Assembly (NCBI RefSeq): GCF_017571475.1
Contig: NZ_JAGETW010000001.1
Span: 496,001-560,000, forward strand
Origin: Thiomicrorhabdus sp. 6S3-12
GTDB taxonomy: Bacteria > Pseudomonadota > Gammaproteobacteria > Thiomicrospirales > Thiomicrospiraceae
Reading direction: 5' to 3'
DNA: 64,000 bases
Shown: piece after piece, positions 53,509-62,549 of the stretch
Position numbering within the stretch: the stretch's first letter is position 1
How the letters are laid out: each line of letters begins with the position of its first letter
Position numbers and translations under genes: made by a program
Notes under the pieces: model-generated
The model's input: the letters and a program-made list of their open reading frames with translations, nothing else
Database searches by the model: none
Told to the model about the DNA's origin: nothing

Positions 53509-55311
53509 ATGCAGGTAATGAAATCAACATCCAATCGCAGCCGCTTCTTTCGGCAACGCGGTTCCATCACCCTAATGGGAGCAGGCGCCATTATTTCCGC
53601 CCTGTACGCCTTCAGTCTGGTCATGGAGTATTCCAAGTTAAAAATCATTGATCATGAGCTGGATAACTACGCGAGAAGCATCGCTGAAACCGCACTCCGC
53701 TCGGAAATGGCCTTGACCCTGAAAGGTTATCAGGAAGGCAGTATGGATCTGCAGGTCTCCGACTACCTTTCGGAAAGTGTATTGCATACCCTCGGCTACA
53801 ATTCCGACGAAGCGCCGTCCGATAGAGTCATTTACAAGGAATTGACCTACGGGAGAATAGAAGCCGACGGCGCTTTTTACGCTTTGGGGGACGACAACCC
53901 TTATTACAGCGCCAGCAGTACACTGACGACTTACCGCAATAATCCGCGACTGGCTCTGCAAGAAATCGCCAGTGGCGACATGACACCGGAAAATTTGCCT
54001 AAATTCAATGCCGTTGCCGTACAACTATGGACCAACGACAACTTTTTGAACCTGTATACGCCTGAAGGCCGGGCGATATTCGGAGCGGATCCGAGTAACC
54101 AGAAATGCTACTGCGACATCCGTTATGAGATGTGCATGAACGGGGATCTCAGCAAACAGGATATTCTTGACGGCTTATACCCCAAAGATATCGAAAAACT
54201 CAAAAATCAGGGGGTCGTAAAAGTCCTGTTAAACGGCTTGCTCGATTTTGCGGCCATTCCAGCCCATTCATTGACCGAAGCGCAAGCCGATGCGCTCGCC
54301 GAAGCCATTGCCGATCCAACCTCCGAAGCGCGCAGAAATTATTGCGAGTACGGTTTTACGGCGACGCACCCGAACCTTTCCGACACCAGCAAATACCCTT
54401 ATATCGACTTTTTCAAACGTCAGGGCTGGATCGGCATTGAACCCTTTGTCGAAAATAACGGGGTTATCGGCAACCTGCTGGTTGAGAGCAACTTTTCAAA
54501 GGGCGATTATCTTCGGGCGGTCGGACAGCTTCCGGTATTTGTCTATGATGGCGCCGATACGCTGGCGAACGACGCCGGACTGGTCACCACCGTCGATGAA
54601 CTGCTCGTGCTCTTAAACCCGCTTTCAGGCGACGGCTCGATGCACCCGCAAAGTACCACCGGCGACAATTTGCAGAAAGAAGATCTGCTGGCGACGACCT
54701 TTAACGGACAAGGCTACCGCTGCTCGCTGCTGACGGTTAATGTCGACGTTACACTGCTGAACTGGCTGACGGATTTTCTAGGTCTCAGCAATCAGGTTCT
54801 GGCAATGAGATGCGACAACCTTCTCAACAGCCTGCTAACGGTCGTTGACTCGATTGTCGACCCCATTTTATGGCTGGTTTTAAAGATCCTCCCGCTGGAT
54901 CTTCTGCTCAACTGGCTGTTGGAGAATATTCTCGGATTCGGTCCTCTTGGCGATGCGCTTATGAACCTGCTCGATCCGGATGTAGTTGTGCATGACCCAA
55001 TCTATATCGGGCGCTCCGGCACCTGTATTTACGGCACCGATACAGACAACCTTAGCTCGCAAAGATGCCTGTACAACGCAAACGACGGCGCTTACCAGAG
55101 CTGTAATTACCTGCTTTCCGCCGAAGATGAAAGCGGCCTGCCCAAAATTGAGGCGCCGAACCTGGTCAACCGGTTAAGTATCTTCCTTTTCGGCCCGGTG
55201 AAAGATTTTTCCGCCGGAGTGGAAAGTCTGAACTGCGAAATGCGCTACTTGCGCTATTCACCAACAAACCGCTGGGGGCTTGGCTCCGGGGGCTGGAAAG
55301 AGATCAATTAA
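53509..55311 (+). CDS. Large TadG-like envelope protein with pilin-type N-terminal helix
   Basis: About 600 residues. Near the N-terminus RGSITLMGAGAIISALYAFSLVMEY is a positively charged turn plus hydrophobic helix followed by a long amphipathic helix (DNYARSIAETALRSEMALT), as in TadE/TadG-like pseudopilin proteins. The rest faces the periplasm or surface: Cys-containing segments (KCYCDIRYEMC) and a Leu-rich stretch about residues 415-480 that may dip into a membrane. Start uncertain: ATG 53509 or ATG 53518. No other tad genes are nearby. Exact family not recognised. Confidence 0.65.
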   Translation: MQVMKSTSNRSRFFRQRGSITLMGAGAIISALYAFSLVMEYSKLKIIDHELDNYARSIAETALRSEMALTLKGYQEGSMDLQVSDYLSESVLHTLGYNSDEAPSDRVIYKELTYGRIEADGAFYALGDDNPYYSASSTLTTYRNNPRLALQEIASGDMTPENLPKFNAVAVQLWTNDNFLNLYTPEGRAIFGADPSNQKCYCDIRYEMCMNGDLSKQDILDGLYPKDIEKLKNQGVVKVLLNGLLDFAAIPAHSLTEAQADALAEAIADPTSEARRNYCEYGFTATHPNLSDTSKYPYIDFFKRQGWIGIEPFVENNGVIGNLLVESNFSKGDYLRAVGQLPVFVYDGADTLANDAGLVTTVDELLVLLNPLSGDGSMHPQSTTGDNLQKEDLLATTFNGQGYRCSLLTVNVDVTLLNWLTDFLGLSNQVLAMRCDNLLNSLLTVVDSIVDPILWLVLKILPLDLLLNWLLENILGFGPLGDALMNLLDPDVVVHDPIYIGRSGTCIYGTDTDNLSSQRCLYNANDGAYQSCNYLLSAEDESGLPKIEAPNLVNRLSIFLFGPVKDFSAGVESLNCEMRYLRYSPTNRWGLGSGGWKEIN

Positions 55312-55335
55312 TCTCCGGCCGGCTTTCGGGAAGTT

Positions 55336-55755
55336 TTAAACCTTATTTGCCGGAGTCATTCCCGAACGTCTGCAGAAAACCCGAGCGCCAATAAGCGCCG
55401 ACGGAATGCCGGCAATACTGATCCACAAGATCAGTTCGGGGTGCTCTTTATTGGTACTCAGCCAAACCGCCAGCACAAGAATAACGACCGACATCCCATA
55501 AACCGTTGCGCAGTTGAGCCCCCCGCGTTTTTTCATAACAAAGTAAAACGGCACCCCGACAAGCATCGCAACGACCAGCGCAATCACCGCACCGAGAATA
55601 GCGATCAGCAGCGAAACCACAAAATACCCGGAAAAATATGCGCTGATATCGGAACCTGCAATCAATAAGACCGCCAATACCGTAAAAAACAAAGTCGCAC
55701 CGGCCGCCAGACTGGCAAGGGCAATATTTGCGATGACTTTCTTAAACTCATCCAT
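55336..55755 (-). CDS. Four-helix membrane protein of unknown function
   Basis: 139 residues, four predicted transmembrane helices (about 10-34, 41-75, 85-102, 108-124), short loops, basic segments KKRGG and CRRSG. AGGA lies upstream of the ATG. Convergent with the TadG-like gene, 24 bases apart. No family recognised. Confidence 0.65.
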   Translation of the reverse strand: MDEFKKVIANIALASLAAGATLFFTVLAVLLIAGSDISAYFSGYFVVSLLIAILGAVIALVVAMLVGVPFYFVMKKRGGLNCATVYGMSVVILVLAVWLSTNKEHPELILWISIAGIPSALIGARVFCRRSGMTPANKV

Positions 55756-55891
55756 AAGTTATCCTCCAGGACCTGTACAACAAGCCTTCCTTTTGTTGGC
55801 AAAACACGATTTTTCGCTTCCCGAGTAAACACGGAGGATGTATTCTAATTATTCTTTCACATCCCCCCAACTCAACGAGGAACTGACATTA

Positions 55892-56371
55892 ATGCCCCCG
55901 AAACGCTCTTTCAGCAAACTTAACCACTATATCCAAAATCAAGCGGAAAATACGCTTTCTCAGAGCGTTACACTTCTCAGGCTGATCTTTATCATCTTTA
56001 TGGTCATCTATCTCGCCGCCTGTCTGGTAAGCATCTCCAGTAAACTATTCGAATTCAGCGTTACTCAGGGCATTCTGGATTTTCATTCGATGAAGATTTT
56101 GCTCACCGACGCACTTTTCACCCTGATCGTACTCGCGATTGTAAAAGCCCTGTTTATACACAACAGCTTCGACTACGCTCTGACCTTTCTGGAAATCGCT
56201 TTCGTGGTAATTATTCGAAAACTGATTTTGCTGGATACCGTCCCGGAAGAGAACTGGACATTACTGATTCTCGGCGTGATCTCAACCGCGTTTTTCGTGT
56301 TGATCATTTATATCCATAACCTGAAACGCAAATGGCTGCTTGAAAAGAGCATTGAGGACAAGGGCGAATAA
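55892..56371 (+). CDS. PsiE-like membrane protein
   Basis: 159 residues with four transmembrane helices. FHSMKILLTDALFTLIVLAIVKAL and FLEIAFVVIIRKLILLD resemble the phosphate-starvation-inducible PsiE family, of unknown biochemical role. I favour ATG 55892 (GAGGAAC about 11 bases upstream); an in-frame ATG at 55838 with GGAGG too close is the alternative, adding 18 residues. Confidence 0.6.
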   Translation: MPPKRSFSKLNHYIQNQAENTLSQSVTLLRLIFIIFMVIYLAACLVSISSKLFEFSVTQGILDFHSMKILLTDALFTLIVLAIVKALFIHNSFDYALTFLEIAFVVIIRKLILLDTVPEENWTLLILGVISTAFFVLIIYIHNLKRKWLLEKSIEDKGE

Positions 56372-56454
56372 ATTCCGTCCTTTTGGGCAAGCGATGACAA
56401 ACCGCATGGCTTGCCAAAAATCTATCAACGCCGAAACAGGGAATTTCGGGCAAT

Positions 56455-56489
56455 AAAAAAGCCCGAGTTGAAAACTTCAACTCGGGCTT
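56455..56489 (-). terminator. Terminator of the tRNA pair
   Basis: AAGCCCGAGTTGAA / TTCAACTCGGGCTT stem, followed on the minus strand by TTTTTTATT; 8 bases past the tRNA-Leu CCA. Confidence 0.9.
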
Positions 56490-56496
56490 AAGAATA

Positions 56497-56580
<84 letters not shown>

Positions 56581-56586
56581 AATTTG

Positions 56587-56662
56587 TGGTGGTCGCACCT
56601 GGAATCGAACCAGGGACACATGGATTTTCAATCCATTGCTCTACCAACTGAGCTATGCGACC
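56587..56662 (-). tRNA. tRNA-Phe (GAA)
   Basis: 76 bases with encoded CCA. Acceptor GGTCGCA / TGCGACC, D-loop AGCTCAGTTGGTAGAGC, anticodon loop TTGAAAA, T-loop GGTTCGATTCC. Six bases upstream of tRNA-Leu in the same transcript. Confidence 0.96.
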
Positions 56663-56798
56663 TGAACTTGATGGCGCGTAGTATATAGAGCACCCTGACA
56701 CCTGTCAAACACTTTTTAAAAAAAAGTGTTAATTTTTAAACGGACAGATTTAAGGGTCTTCTGAGACAGTTTTCTTAACTTGAGTAAAGGTAAATGCC

Positions 56799-57224
56799 TT
56801 ATCGCATCAATCGATGCGTCTGTCGAGTTTTAGATTCAGCAAATATTTTTTTGATCTTAGTCTGCAAAACAGCAGGCTGGAAAGGTTTCACGATAAAATC
56901 TGCCGCCCCTTTTTGAAAAGCCTTATTCAAGCTATCCCTACTTGCATCCGCAGTTACCATAATGACATGCGGCGGAAATAATATTGGTAATGAGTTGATT
57001 TGATCAAGAACATCTAAACCGTCCATGCCTTCCATATTGATATCCAGCAGGACAAAATCGAAATCTTTTTCTTTAAGTAGCGCCAAGGCTTTTTCTCCAC
57101 TAGTGGAAACAGAAACATTTTTCCATCCAAAATCATGGAGAATTGAAGAAAATAGTGTACAGATATTAGGCAAATCATCTACCACTAAAAATCTTAATTC
57201 AGAAATATTAAATCCGGTACTCAT
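56799..57224 (-). CDS. Stand-alone receiver-domain response regulator
   Basis: 141 residues, one CheY-like receiver: FLVVDDLPN, phospho-Asp 61 in VLLDINMEGMDG, Thr in IMVTADAS, Lys in IVKPFQP. No output domain. ATG 57224 follows GGAAG. Divergent from an Hpt protein, a natural phosphorelay partner. Confidence 0.88.
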   Translation of the reverse strand: MSTGFNISELRFLVVDDLPNICTLFSSILHDFGWKNVSVSTSGEKALALLKEKDFDFVLLDINMEGMDGLDVLDQINSLPILFPPHVIMVTADASRDSLNKAFQKGAADFIVKPFQPAVLQTKIKKIFAESKTRQTHRLMR

Positions 57225-57600
57225 CGAACTTCCATGCCCAGCTATCCAGAGTAAAAAAATCACTGAAAAGCACTATAAAACAATGAGTTAAAGGCCTAAA
57301 AAACCTTTTAATTAATACGAGTATAGCAAGCTTTACATTCATTTCAACGAAATCCATTTTTATTTTACTTAAGAGGCCTATTGTGATTTGTTGCCTTATA
57401 GATTTAAGAGCAAAAAAGCTTCTCATTCCCGCCCGCCACTAAGCGGTAACAACACAGATATGAATCATTTAGTAACAGAATGTATTTACCCAAGCAAGCT
57501 TCAATATGTTTTGCCGCCATCATGCTTTAACCACAATTTCTTTGGTATCATTCAGTGACATGCAGAGCACCTTTTAACCAAAAATCTTTTGGGGTCATGA
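57225..57600. other. AT-rich intergenic region, 376 bp
   Basis: Shared upstream region of the divergent receiver and Hpt genes. Several AT-rich -10-like stretches but no clear promoter pair, hairpin or coding frame. Confidence 0.5.
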
Positions 57601-58251
57601 ATGGCGCAAACCAATATGGAAAAGACAATTATGCCGGACAAAGACAATGTTACTTTTAACAAAGAAGTCGCATTAAGGATGATGGGAGGCTCTGAAAAAT
57701 TGCTTGTATCAACATTGGAAAAATTTGTAAAAAAATATTGCCACATTTCCGATGAATTAAGCGCCCTTTTAGTTGAACAAGATGTCGCCGCTTTAACACG
57801 ATTAGCCCACTCCTTAAAAGGAATGGGGGCCACTATAGGCGCTGAAAAACTTTCCTATCAGGCCGGCTCACTTGAAAAGTGGCTAACACAACATAACGAA
57901 TCATGGCTAGATCAAGAGAAGTTCGACCTAGGGCTGAAGCCTCTTTTAAAAAGCCTGGCTGAAAACTATTCACTGCTGCATATCGAAATAGACGAATACC
58001 TTCGAGTTAAATGCGAAAAAAATGACGCGCCACTTAATAGAAAGATCGACAAGGAAGAAGCTCTCAAGGAGATCGCTGTTCTCAAACAGATGCTAAAGAC
58101 ATTTGATGCATTTACATATCAATACTGGACGGAGCGCTCCGCACAATTTCAACATTTACTTGGCGCTTCAAATTTTGAGCAATTTGACCAACTCATCGAG
58201 TGCTTTGATTTTGATATCGTTTTAGAACGATTAGAAAGTTTGAACCTATAA
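57601..58251 (+). CDS. Hpt-domain phosphotransfer protein
   Basis: 216 residues; N-terminal Hpt four-helix bundle with phospho-His 70 in RLAHSLKGMGATIGA. The C-terminal half (about 130-216) is helical, without a recognised family. Binding site GGGGT upstream of the ATG. Lower GC than the housekeeping genes. Likely relays phosphate between a hybrid kinase elsewhere and the adjacent receiver. Confidence 0.82.
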   Translation: MAQTNMEKTIMPDKDNVTFNKEVALRMMGGSEKLLVSTLEKFVKKYCHISDELSALLVEQDVAALTRLAHSLKGMGATIGAEKLSYQAGSLEKWLTQHNESWLDQEKFDLGLKPLLKSLAENYSLLHIEIDEYLRVKCEKNDAPLNRKIDKEEALKEIAVLKQMLKTFDAFTYQYWTERSAQFQHLLGASNFEQFDQLIECFDFDIVLERLESLNL

Positions 58252-58298
58252 ACCCTTGATTGCGTTTTCCTCTTTTCACCCTCTGTATTCTCTTAAAT

Positions 58299-59200
58299 TT
58301 ATGCTTCTCGATTTTTGAGTAAAACCGCTTGTTCGATATGCGCTCGAGACGCCAGATAAACCTCGGTTACTTTCTGAAGCAAAGATAAGGTTATTGGTAA
58401 ATTTTCTCCGGTTGCTGCGCTTTCTAATTCCTCAAACACGGTTTGCATTTCATTTCAACAGCACCAATATTTTTCGCGGTTCTCTTTAAGGTAGCCGCCA
58501 GCTTTTGGGCGCTCTCTAACTCCCCTGTATCAACCATATTTTGTAAAAAATTAACCGTATCTCTATCGTAAAGTTTCAGAAATTTCTCCAGAACTTTGAT
58601 ATAGATTAAAGAGTCATTGTTGAACCGGGTTACCGCCCCTTTAACGTCAAATCCCTGCAAGATATCGACGAGTTCTTCCTGAGAGATTTGGAGTGGTTTA
58701 GCGACTTTAGAAAGGGTTGGAATGTTCTTTTCTGATGATGTTACCCAGCGTGAGAGCGTCAAATAGAGTCTTTTCGGATCAATTGGTTTAGAGACAATAT
58801 CATTCATTCCTACATTCAAACATTCCGTGTTGCCGCCGTTCATCGCACTTGCCGTTAACGCAATAATAACCATTTTTGAAATGCGAGGGTCACTGCGAAT
58901 TAATCTGGTGGCTTCATAACCATCCATCACTGGCATCTGTACATCCATTAATACCGCATCAAATTTGGTTTCAAGAATTTTGTCAATTGCCTCACACCCA
59001 TTATCCGCAGTACTGACTATTACATTCACCTGTTCTAACAGTTCTTTTACAACATCCTGATTAATTTTATTGTCTTCGACTAACAACACATGACTACCGC
59101 GCAATACATCCTCATACAAGGTTTTATCACGGGATACACTCTGATTAACGAAGGGCTTTTTTTCTTGCATAAGACAACAACACTGATGAGTTTTTTTCAT
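58299..59200 (-). pseudogene. Frameshifted receiver-Hpt gene
   Basis: From ATG 59200 (AGGTGG upstream) a receiver domain reads HVLLVEDNKINQ, AVLMDVQMPVMDG and IVSKPIDP, typical of hybrid-kinase receivers, followed by an Hpt-like domain. The expected phospho-His motif (AHTLKG) reads AATLKR, so the His is gone. At about 58440 the frame ends in KCKPCLRN-stop, while the +1 frame continues as MQTVFEELESAATGENL for about 50 codons to 58299: a one-base indel in the run GAAATGAAATGC. No kinase part is present. Most likely a decaying gene; the receiver could still be made. Confidence 0.75.
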
Positions 59201-59431
59201 CATACCACCTGATCTAAAAACCAAAATAATTTCAGTTTTATGCCTCAAGACCTATTCATCTTTATTCTGTATTTTTAAGCATGATCCGTCTGTTTTATCG
59301 TCACAGGAAGTTACCCGCTTAATTCACGCATTAATGCCTGCGGATTTGACTTTGAATATGGCAGCGCCCACGGCAATAGGATAAGATTTGACCTAAATAA
59401 TAGCTAAAACACAAAAGATATAAGAAACCCT

Positions 59432-60019
59432 ATGGATAAACACACTAACCTGGACGCATTCATTGGCCGCACCATCCATGAATTCCGTAAAAAACAAGGT
59501 TTGACGATTGCCGAAGTTTCCGAACAATCGAATATCAGTCGCGGCATGTTGAGCAAGATTGAGAACGGACAGGTATCTCCGAGTCTGGATTCGCTTTTAA
59601 GAATCTCTCAGGCGCTGGGCATCCCGATTTCGGCACTGTTCAAAGAATTCGATACCGAGGGTGAGACCGCGCAACACGTTAAAGCAAACGAACGTCTGGA
59701 AGTCGTGCGAAGAGGAACCAAAGTGGGTCATACCTACCACCTGCTGGCCTATGATTCCGGTCCGAAGAAACTTTTTGAACCCTTCCTGATATCCTTGGAT
59801 AATCAAAGCGAAATCTTTCCGACGTTCTCGCATGAAGGAAAAGTCTTTATGTTCCTGCTTGAAGGCGAACTGATCTACCGTCACGGAAAAACCAAGTACC
59901 ATATGAAGCCCGGCGACTCTCTGACTTACGATGCCAAAGTCTCTCACGGCCCGGAAGAACTGATTAAAGTACCGATTAAATTCCTCAACGTTGTCATCTA
60001 TGACAGCCCTGTCTCTTAA
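59432..60019 (+). CDS. XRE-family regulator with C-terminal cupin
   Basis: 195 residues: N-terminal helix-turn-helix (KKQGLTIAEVSEQSNISRGMLSKIENGQVSPSLDSL) and a cupin domain (MFLLEGELIYRHGKTKYHMKPGDSLTYDAKVSHGPEEL) that would bind a small ligand. This layout is common in regulators of amino acid, polyamine or nitrogen metabolism. 262 bases upstream of glnK with a terminator-like hairpin between, so control of glnK-amtB is possible but not shown. Confidence 0.88.
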   Translation: MDKHTNLDAFIGRTIHEFRKKQGLTIAEVSEQSNISRGMLSKIENGQVSPSLDSLLRISQALGIPISALFKEFDTEGETAQHVKANERLEVVRRGTKVGHTYHLLAYDSGPKKLFEPFLISLDNQSEIFPTFSHEGKVFMFLLEGELIYRHGKTKYHMKPGDSLTYDAKVSHGPEELIKVPIKFLNVVIYDSPVS

Positions 60020-60092
60020 TCCTCCAAAAACCGTACCTTTCTCTCTTTTCTGCGCGCACCAAAACAAATAATTTTCCCGCCATTGGTGCAAT

Positions 60093-60118
60093 AAAAAGTT
60101 TCTTAAAAGGAACTTTTT
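60093..60118 (+). terminator. Terminator after the XRE-cupin gene
   Basis: AAAAAGTTTCTT / AAGGAACTTTTT, a U-rich but GC-poor stem; weak to moderate strength, 73 bases past the stop. Confidence 0.5.
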
Positions 60119-60219
60119 ATTCCTGAAAAATCACAAGTTATTGAAATATAAGAATTTTATTTTACTGGCAAGAAACTATCTAATGGCTAGTCGGTATACT
60201 TGTTCCATACCAATGTTTA

Positions 60220-60246
60220 GAGGGCAATCCATTTGCCCTCTTCTTT
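60220..60246 (+). promoter_or_regulatory. Terminator-like hairpin in the glnK leader
   Basis: GAGGGCAA, loop TCCAT, TTGCCCTC, then TTCTTT, 36 bases before the glnK start codon. A TATACT at 60195-60200 may be a -10 just upstream, putting the hairpin at the head of the glnK-amtB message. Candidate attenuator or processing site. Confidence 0.5.
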
Positions 60247-60281
60247 AATGAATTAGACATTTTTCCTCATGGAGGTCGCTT

Positions 60282-60620
60282 ATGAAACAAATCAAAGCGA
60301 TCATAAACCCTCACAGATTAACTGATGTACGTGAAGCTCTAACAACGTTAGGAATAAACGGCCTTACAGTGACGGAAGTGAAGGGATATGGTCGTCAGAG
60401 AGGGCACAAGGAGATCTATCGTGGTACCGAATACGAAGTCACATTTGTCCCTAAAATCATGCTTGAGCTGGTCGTTCTCGATGAGCAATTGGAGGAGATT
60501 ATCACAACCATTTCTTCCAGTGCCCATACAGGCAAACTCGGGGACGGAAAACTCTTCGTATCCCCGGTCGAAAACGCGATCAGAATCAGGACCGGTGAGT
60601 CTGGCGAAGCCGCTTTATAA
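60282..60620 (+). CDS. glnK: Nitrogen regulatory protein P-II
   Basis: 112 residues; trimeric sensor of 2-oxoglutarate, ATP/ADP and, through uridylylation, glutamine. T-loop YRGTEYEVTFVPK includes the uridylylation Tyr 51; B-loop TGKLGDGKLFV is intact. Directly upstream of amtB, hence named as glnK, the paralogue that blocks AmtB when nitrogen is plentiful. GGAGG precedes the ATG. The T-loop starts GHKEIYRGTE rather than the more usual GxTExYRGAE, a minor variation. Confidence 0.95.
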   Translation: MKQIKAIINPHRLTDVREALTTLGINGLTVTEVKGYGRQRGHKEIYRGTEYEVTFVPKIMLELVVLDEQLEEIITTISSSAHTGKLGDGKLFVSPVENAIRIRTGESGEAAL

Positions 60621-60672
60621 CTTCACTTCTAATTTCAATTATGAGGGAACAAATTAATTGAGGTAAAACTTT

Positions 60673-61926
60673 ATGGAAAGCAATTTTTTACAATTATCTT
60701 ATGCACTGGATACCTTTTATTTCTTAGTCAGCGCCGTTCTTGTTATGTGGATGGCGGCCGGCTTTGCAATGCTCGAGGCCGGTCTGGTGCGCAGCAAAAA
60801 CACCGTCGAAATTCTCACCAAAAACGCCTTGCTATACAGTGTGGCCTGTACCGTCTATCTGTTCGTCGGTTACAACGTCATGTATCCGGGCGACCCGATC
60901 AGCGCTTATCTTCCTAACCTGAGCTTCCTGCTGGGTGCGGATAATACCGTTGAAGCGGTTATTGCCGGCGGAGACGACGCGCCTTACTACTCAGGCATGT
61001 CGGACTTCATCTTCCAGGCCGTATTTGCGGCAGCAACCATGTCCATCGTATCCGGTGCTATTGCCGAACGTATGAAACTGTGGCCTTTCCTGGTCTTTGC
61101 AGTTGTCATGACGGCGATCATCTATCCTATGGAAGGTTACTGGAAATGGGGCGGCGGCTGGCTGGATCAGCTTGGCTTCCAGGATTTCGCAGGTTCCGTC
61201 GTGGTTCACATGGCCGGTGCAGCAGCCGCTTTAGCTGCCGTCATTATGGTTGGCCCGCGTATCGGTCGTTACGGTCCTAACGGTGAAGTGCGTGCGATTC
61301 CGGGTGCAAACCTGCCAATGGCGACACTGGGTATGTTTATCCTGTGGATGGGCTGGTTCGGTTTCAACGGCGGTTCAGAACTGAAAGTTGCCAACGTTGA
61401 CGAAGCGAATGCGGTCGCAAAAATCTTTGTTAACACCAATGCCGCGGCGGCTGCCGGTATGATCGTTGCCGCTCTGCTCAGCAAGTTCAAATTCGGTAAA
61501 ACGGATCTGACTATGGTTATTAACGGTGCTTTGGCCGGTCTGGTGGCAATTACAGCCGAACCGCTTGCTCCGTCTCCAGGCTTGGCGGTATTTGTTGGTG
61601 CTGTCGGTGGTGCGATCGTATTCTTCTCGGTCATGTTCATGGACAAAATCCGCATCGACGATCCTGTCGGAGCCATTTCGGTTCACGGTACGGTCGGTAT
61701 CTGGGGGATTTTCGCAGTGCTGTTCAGTAACGGTGATGCGACTTTCACCGGTCAGCTGATCGGGACTCTGGCAACCTTTGCATGGATGTTCATCGCTTCA
61801 ATTATTGTCCTGTTTATTATCGATAAGGTAATGGGACTTCGCCCTTCAACAGAAGAAGAGCTGGAAGGTATGGACATGAAAGAGTGCGGTATGGAAGCTT
61901 ATCCTGAGTTTGATCACAAACAATAA
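60673..61926 (+). CDS. amtB: Ammonium transporter AmtB
   Basis: 417 residues, 11 transmembrane helices. The twin-His pore pair is present: His 169 (VVHMAGA) and His 328 (SVHGTVGIWG), with Phe gates and AxxAERMK (AIAERMKLWPF). Unlike E. coli AmtB there is no long cleaved signal peptide; helix 1 starts almost at once. GAGGT upstream of the ATG, 52 bases after glnK, same operon, ending in a terminator. Confidence 0.95.
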   Translation: MESNFLQLSYALDTFYFLVSAVLVMWMAAGFAMLEAGLVRSKNTVEILTKNALLYSVACTVYLFVGYNVMYPGDPISAYLPNLSFLLGADNTVEAVIAGGDDAPYYSGMSDFIFQAVFAAATMSIVSGAIAERMKLWPFLVFAVVMTAIIYPMEGYWKWGGGWLDQLGFQDFAGSVVVHMAGAAAALAAVIMVGPRIGRYGPNGEVRAIPGANLPMATLGMFILWMGWFGFNGGSELKVANVDEANAVAKIFVNTNAAAAAGMIVAALLSKFKFGKTDLTMVINGALAGLVAITAEPLAPSPGLAVFVGAVGGAIVFFSVMFMDKIRIDDPVGAISVHGTVGIWGIFAVLFSNGDATFTGQLIGTLATFAWMFIASIIVLFIIDKVMGLRPSTEEELEGMDMKECGMEAYPEFDHKQ

Positions 61927-61948
61927 GGTTAAACGCCTCTAACCCACA

Positions 61949-61975
61949 ACAAAAAGCCGCATATGCGGCTTTTTG
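61949..61975 (+). terminator. Terminator of glnK-amtB
   Basis: Perfect palindrome AAAAAGCCGCAT / ATGCGGCTTTTT followed by more T, 24 bases past the amtB stop. Confidence 0.9.
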
Positions 61976-62030
61976 TTTTTAAATGCTTTAATCTTGTATA
62001 AATGTATTTCGCTTTCACCAAGGATAAATC

Positions 62031-62477
62031 ATGAACATCACCATTCAACACGCACAGCGGCAAAACATTGCGCAAATGACCGAACTGCTGCGAATCCTCT
62101 TCGCTATCGAAACGGATTTCGAGTTTGCTCCGGAGAAACACCGTTCCGCACTGCAGAAAATTGTCGAACAGCCGGACTGCGGCGCACTGGTCGCACTGGA
62201 CGGCGGTGAATTGATCGGAATGTGCACGGCACAGTGGGTCTACTCGACAGCGACAGGACAGAAATCCGCATGGATTGAAGACGTTGTAGTTCACCCTGAA
62301 TATCAGGGCAAAGGGGTCGGGACACAGTTAATGAAGGCACTGAAAGAATGGTGCCGGGAAAATGGCTGCAATCGAATGCAACTGGTTTACGATCTGGATA
62401 ACCATCCGGCAATCGATTTTTATCGAAACCAGGGATTTGCGAACACTCGACTCGGGGTTTTTACCAAACCGATTTGA
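62031..62477 (+). CDS. GNAT-family N-acetyltransferase
   Basis: 148 residues of the GNAT fold; acetyl-CoA pyrophosphate loop in VVHPEYQGKGVGTQLM, then NRMQLVYDLDNHPAIDFYRNQGF, the usual closing block. Substrate unknown. AAGGATAA precedes the ATG. Confidence 0.88.
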   Translation: MNITIQHAQRQNIAQMTELLRILFAIETDFEFAPEKHRSALQKIVEQPDCGALVALDGGELIGMCTAQWVYSTATGQKSAWIEDVVVHPEYQGKGVGTQLMKALKEWCRENGCNRMQLVYDLDNHPAIDFYRNQGFANTRLGVFTKPI

Positions 62478-62549
62478 AATAGGCCGAAGCCAAGGTGGTC
62501 AATCGCCCACACCATGATTCGGCGATCATTCCTCTCCGGCCGTAAAAAC

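Noticed and set aside
60160-60210. Sigma-54 promoter before glnK
   Set aside because: TGGCAAG and TGGCTAG occur, but no TTGC-type -12 element lies at the required distance.
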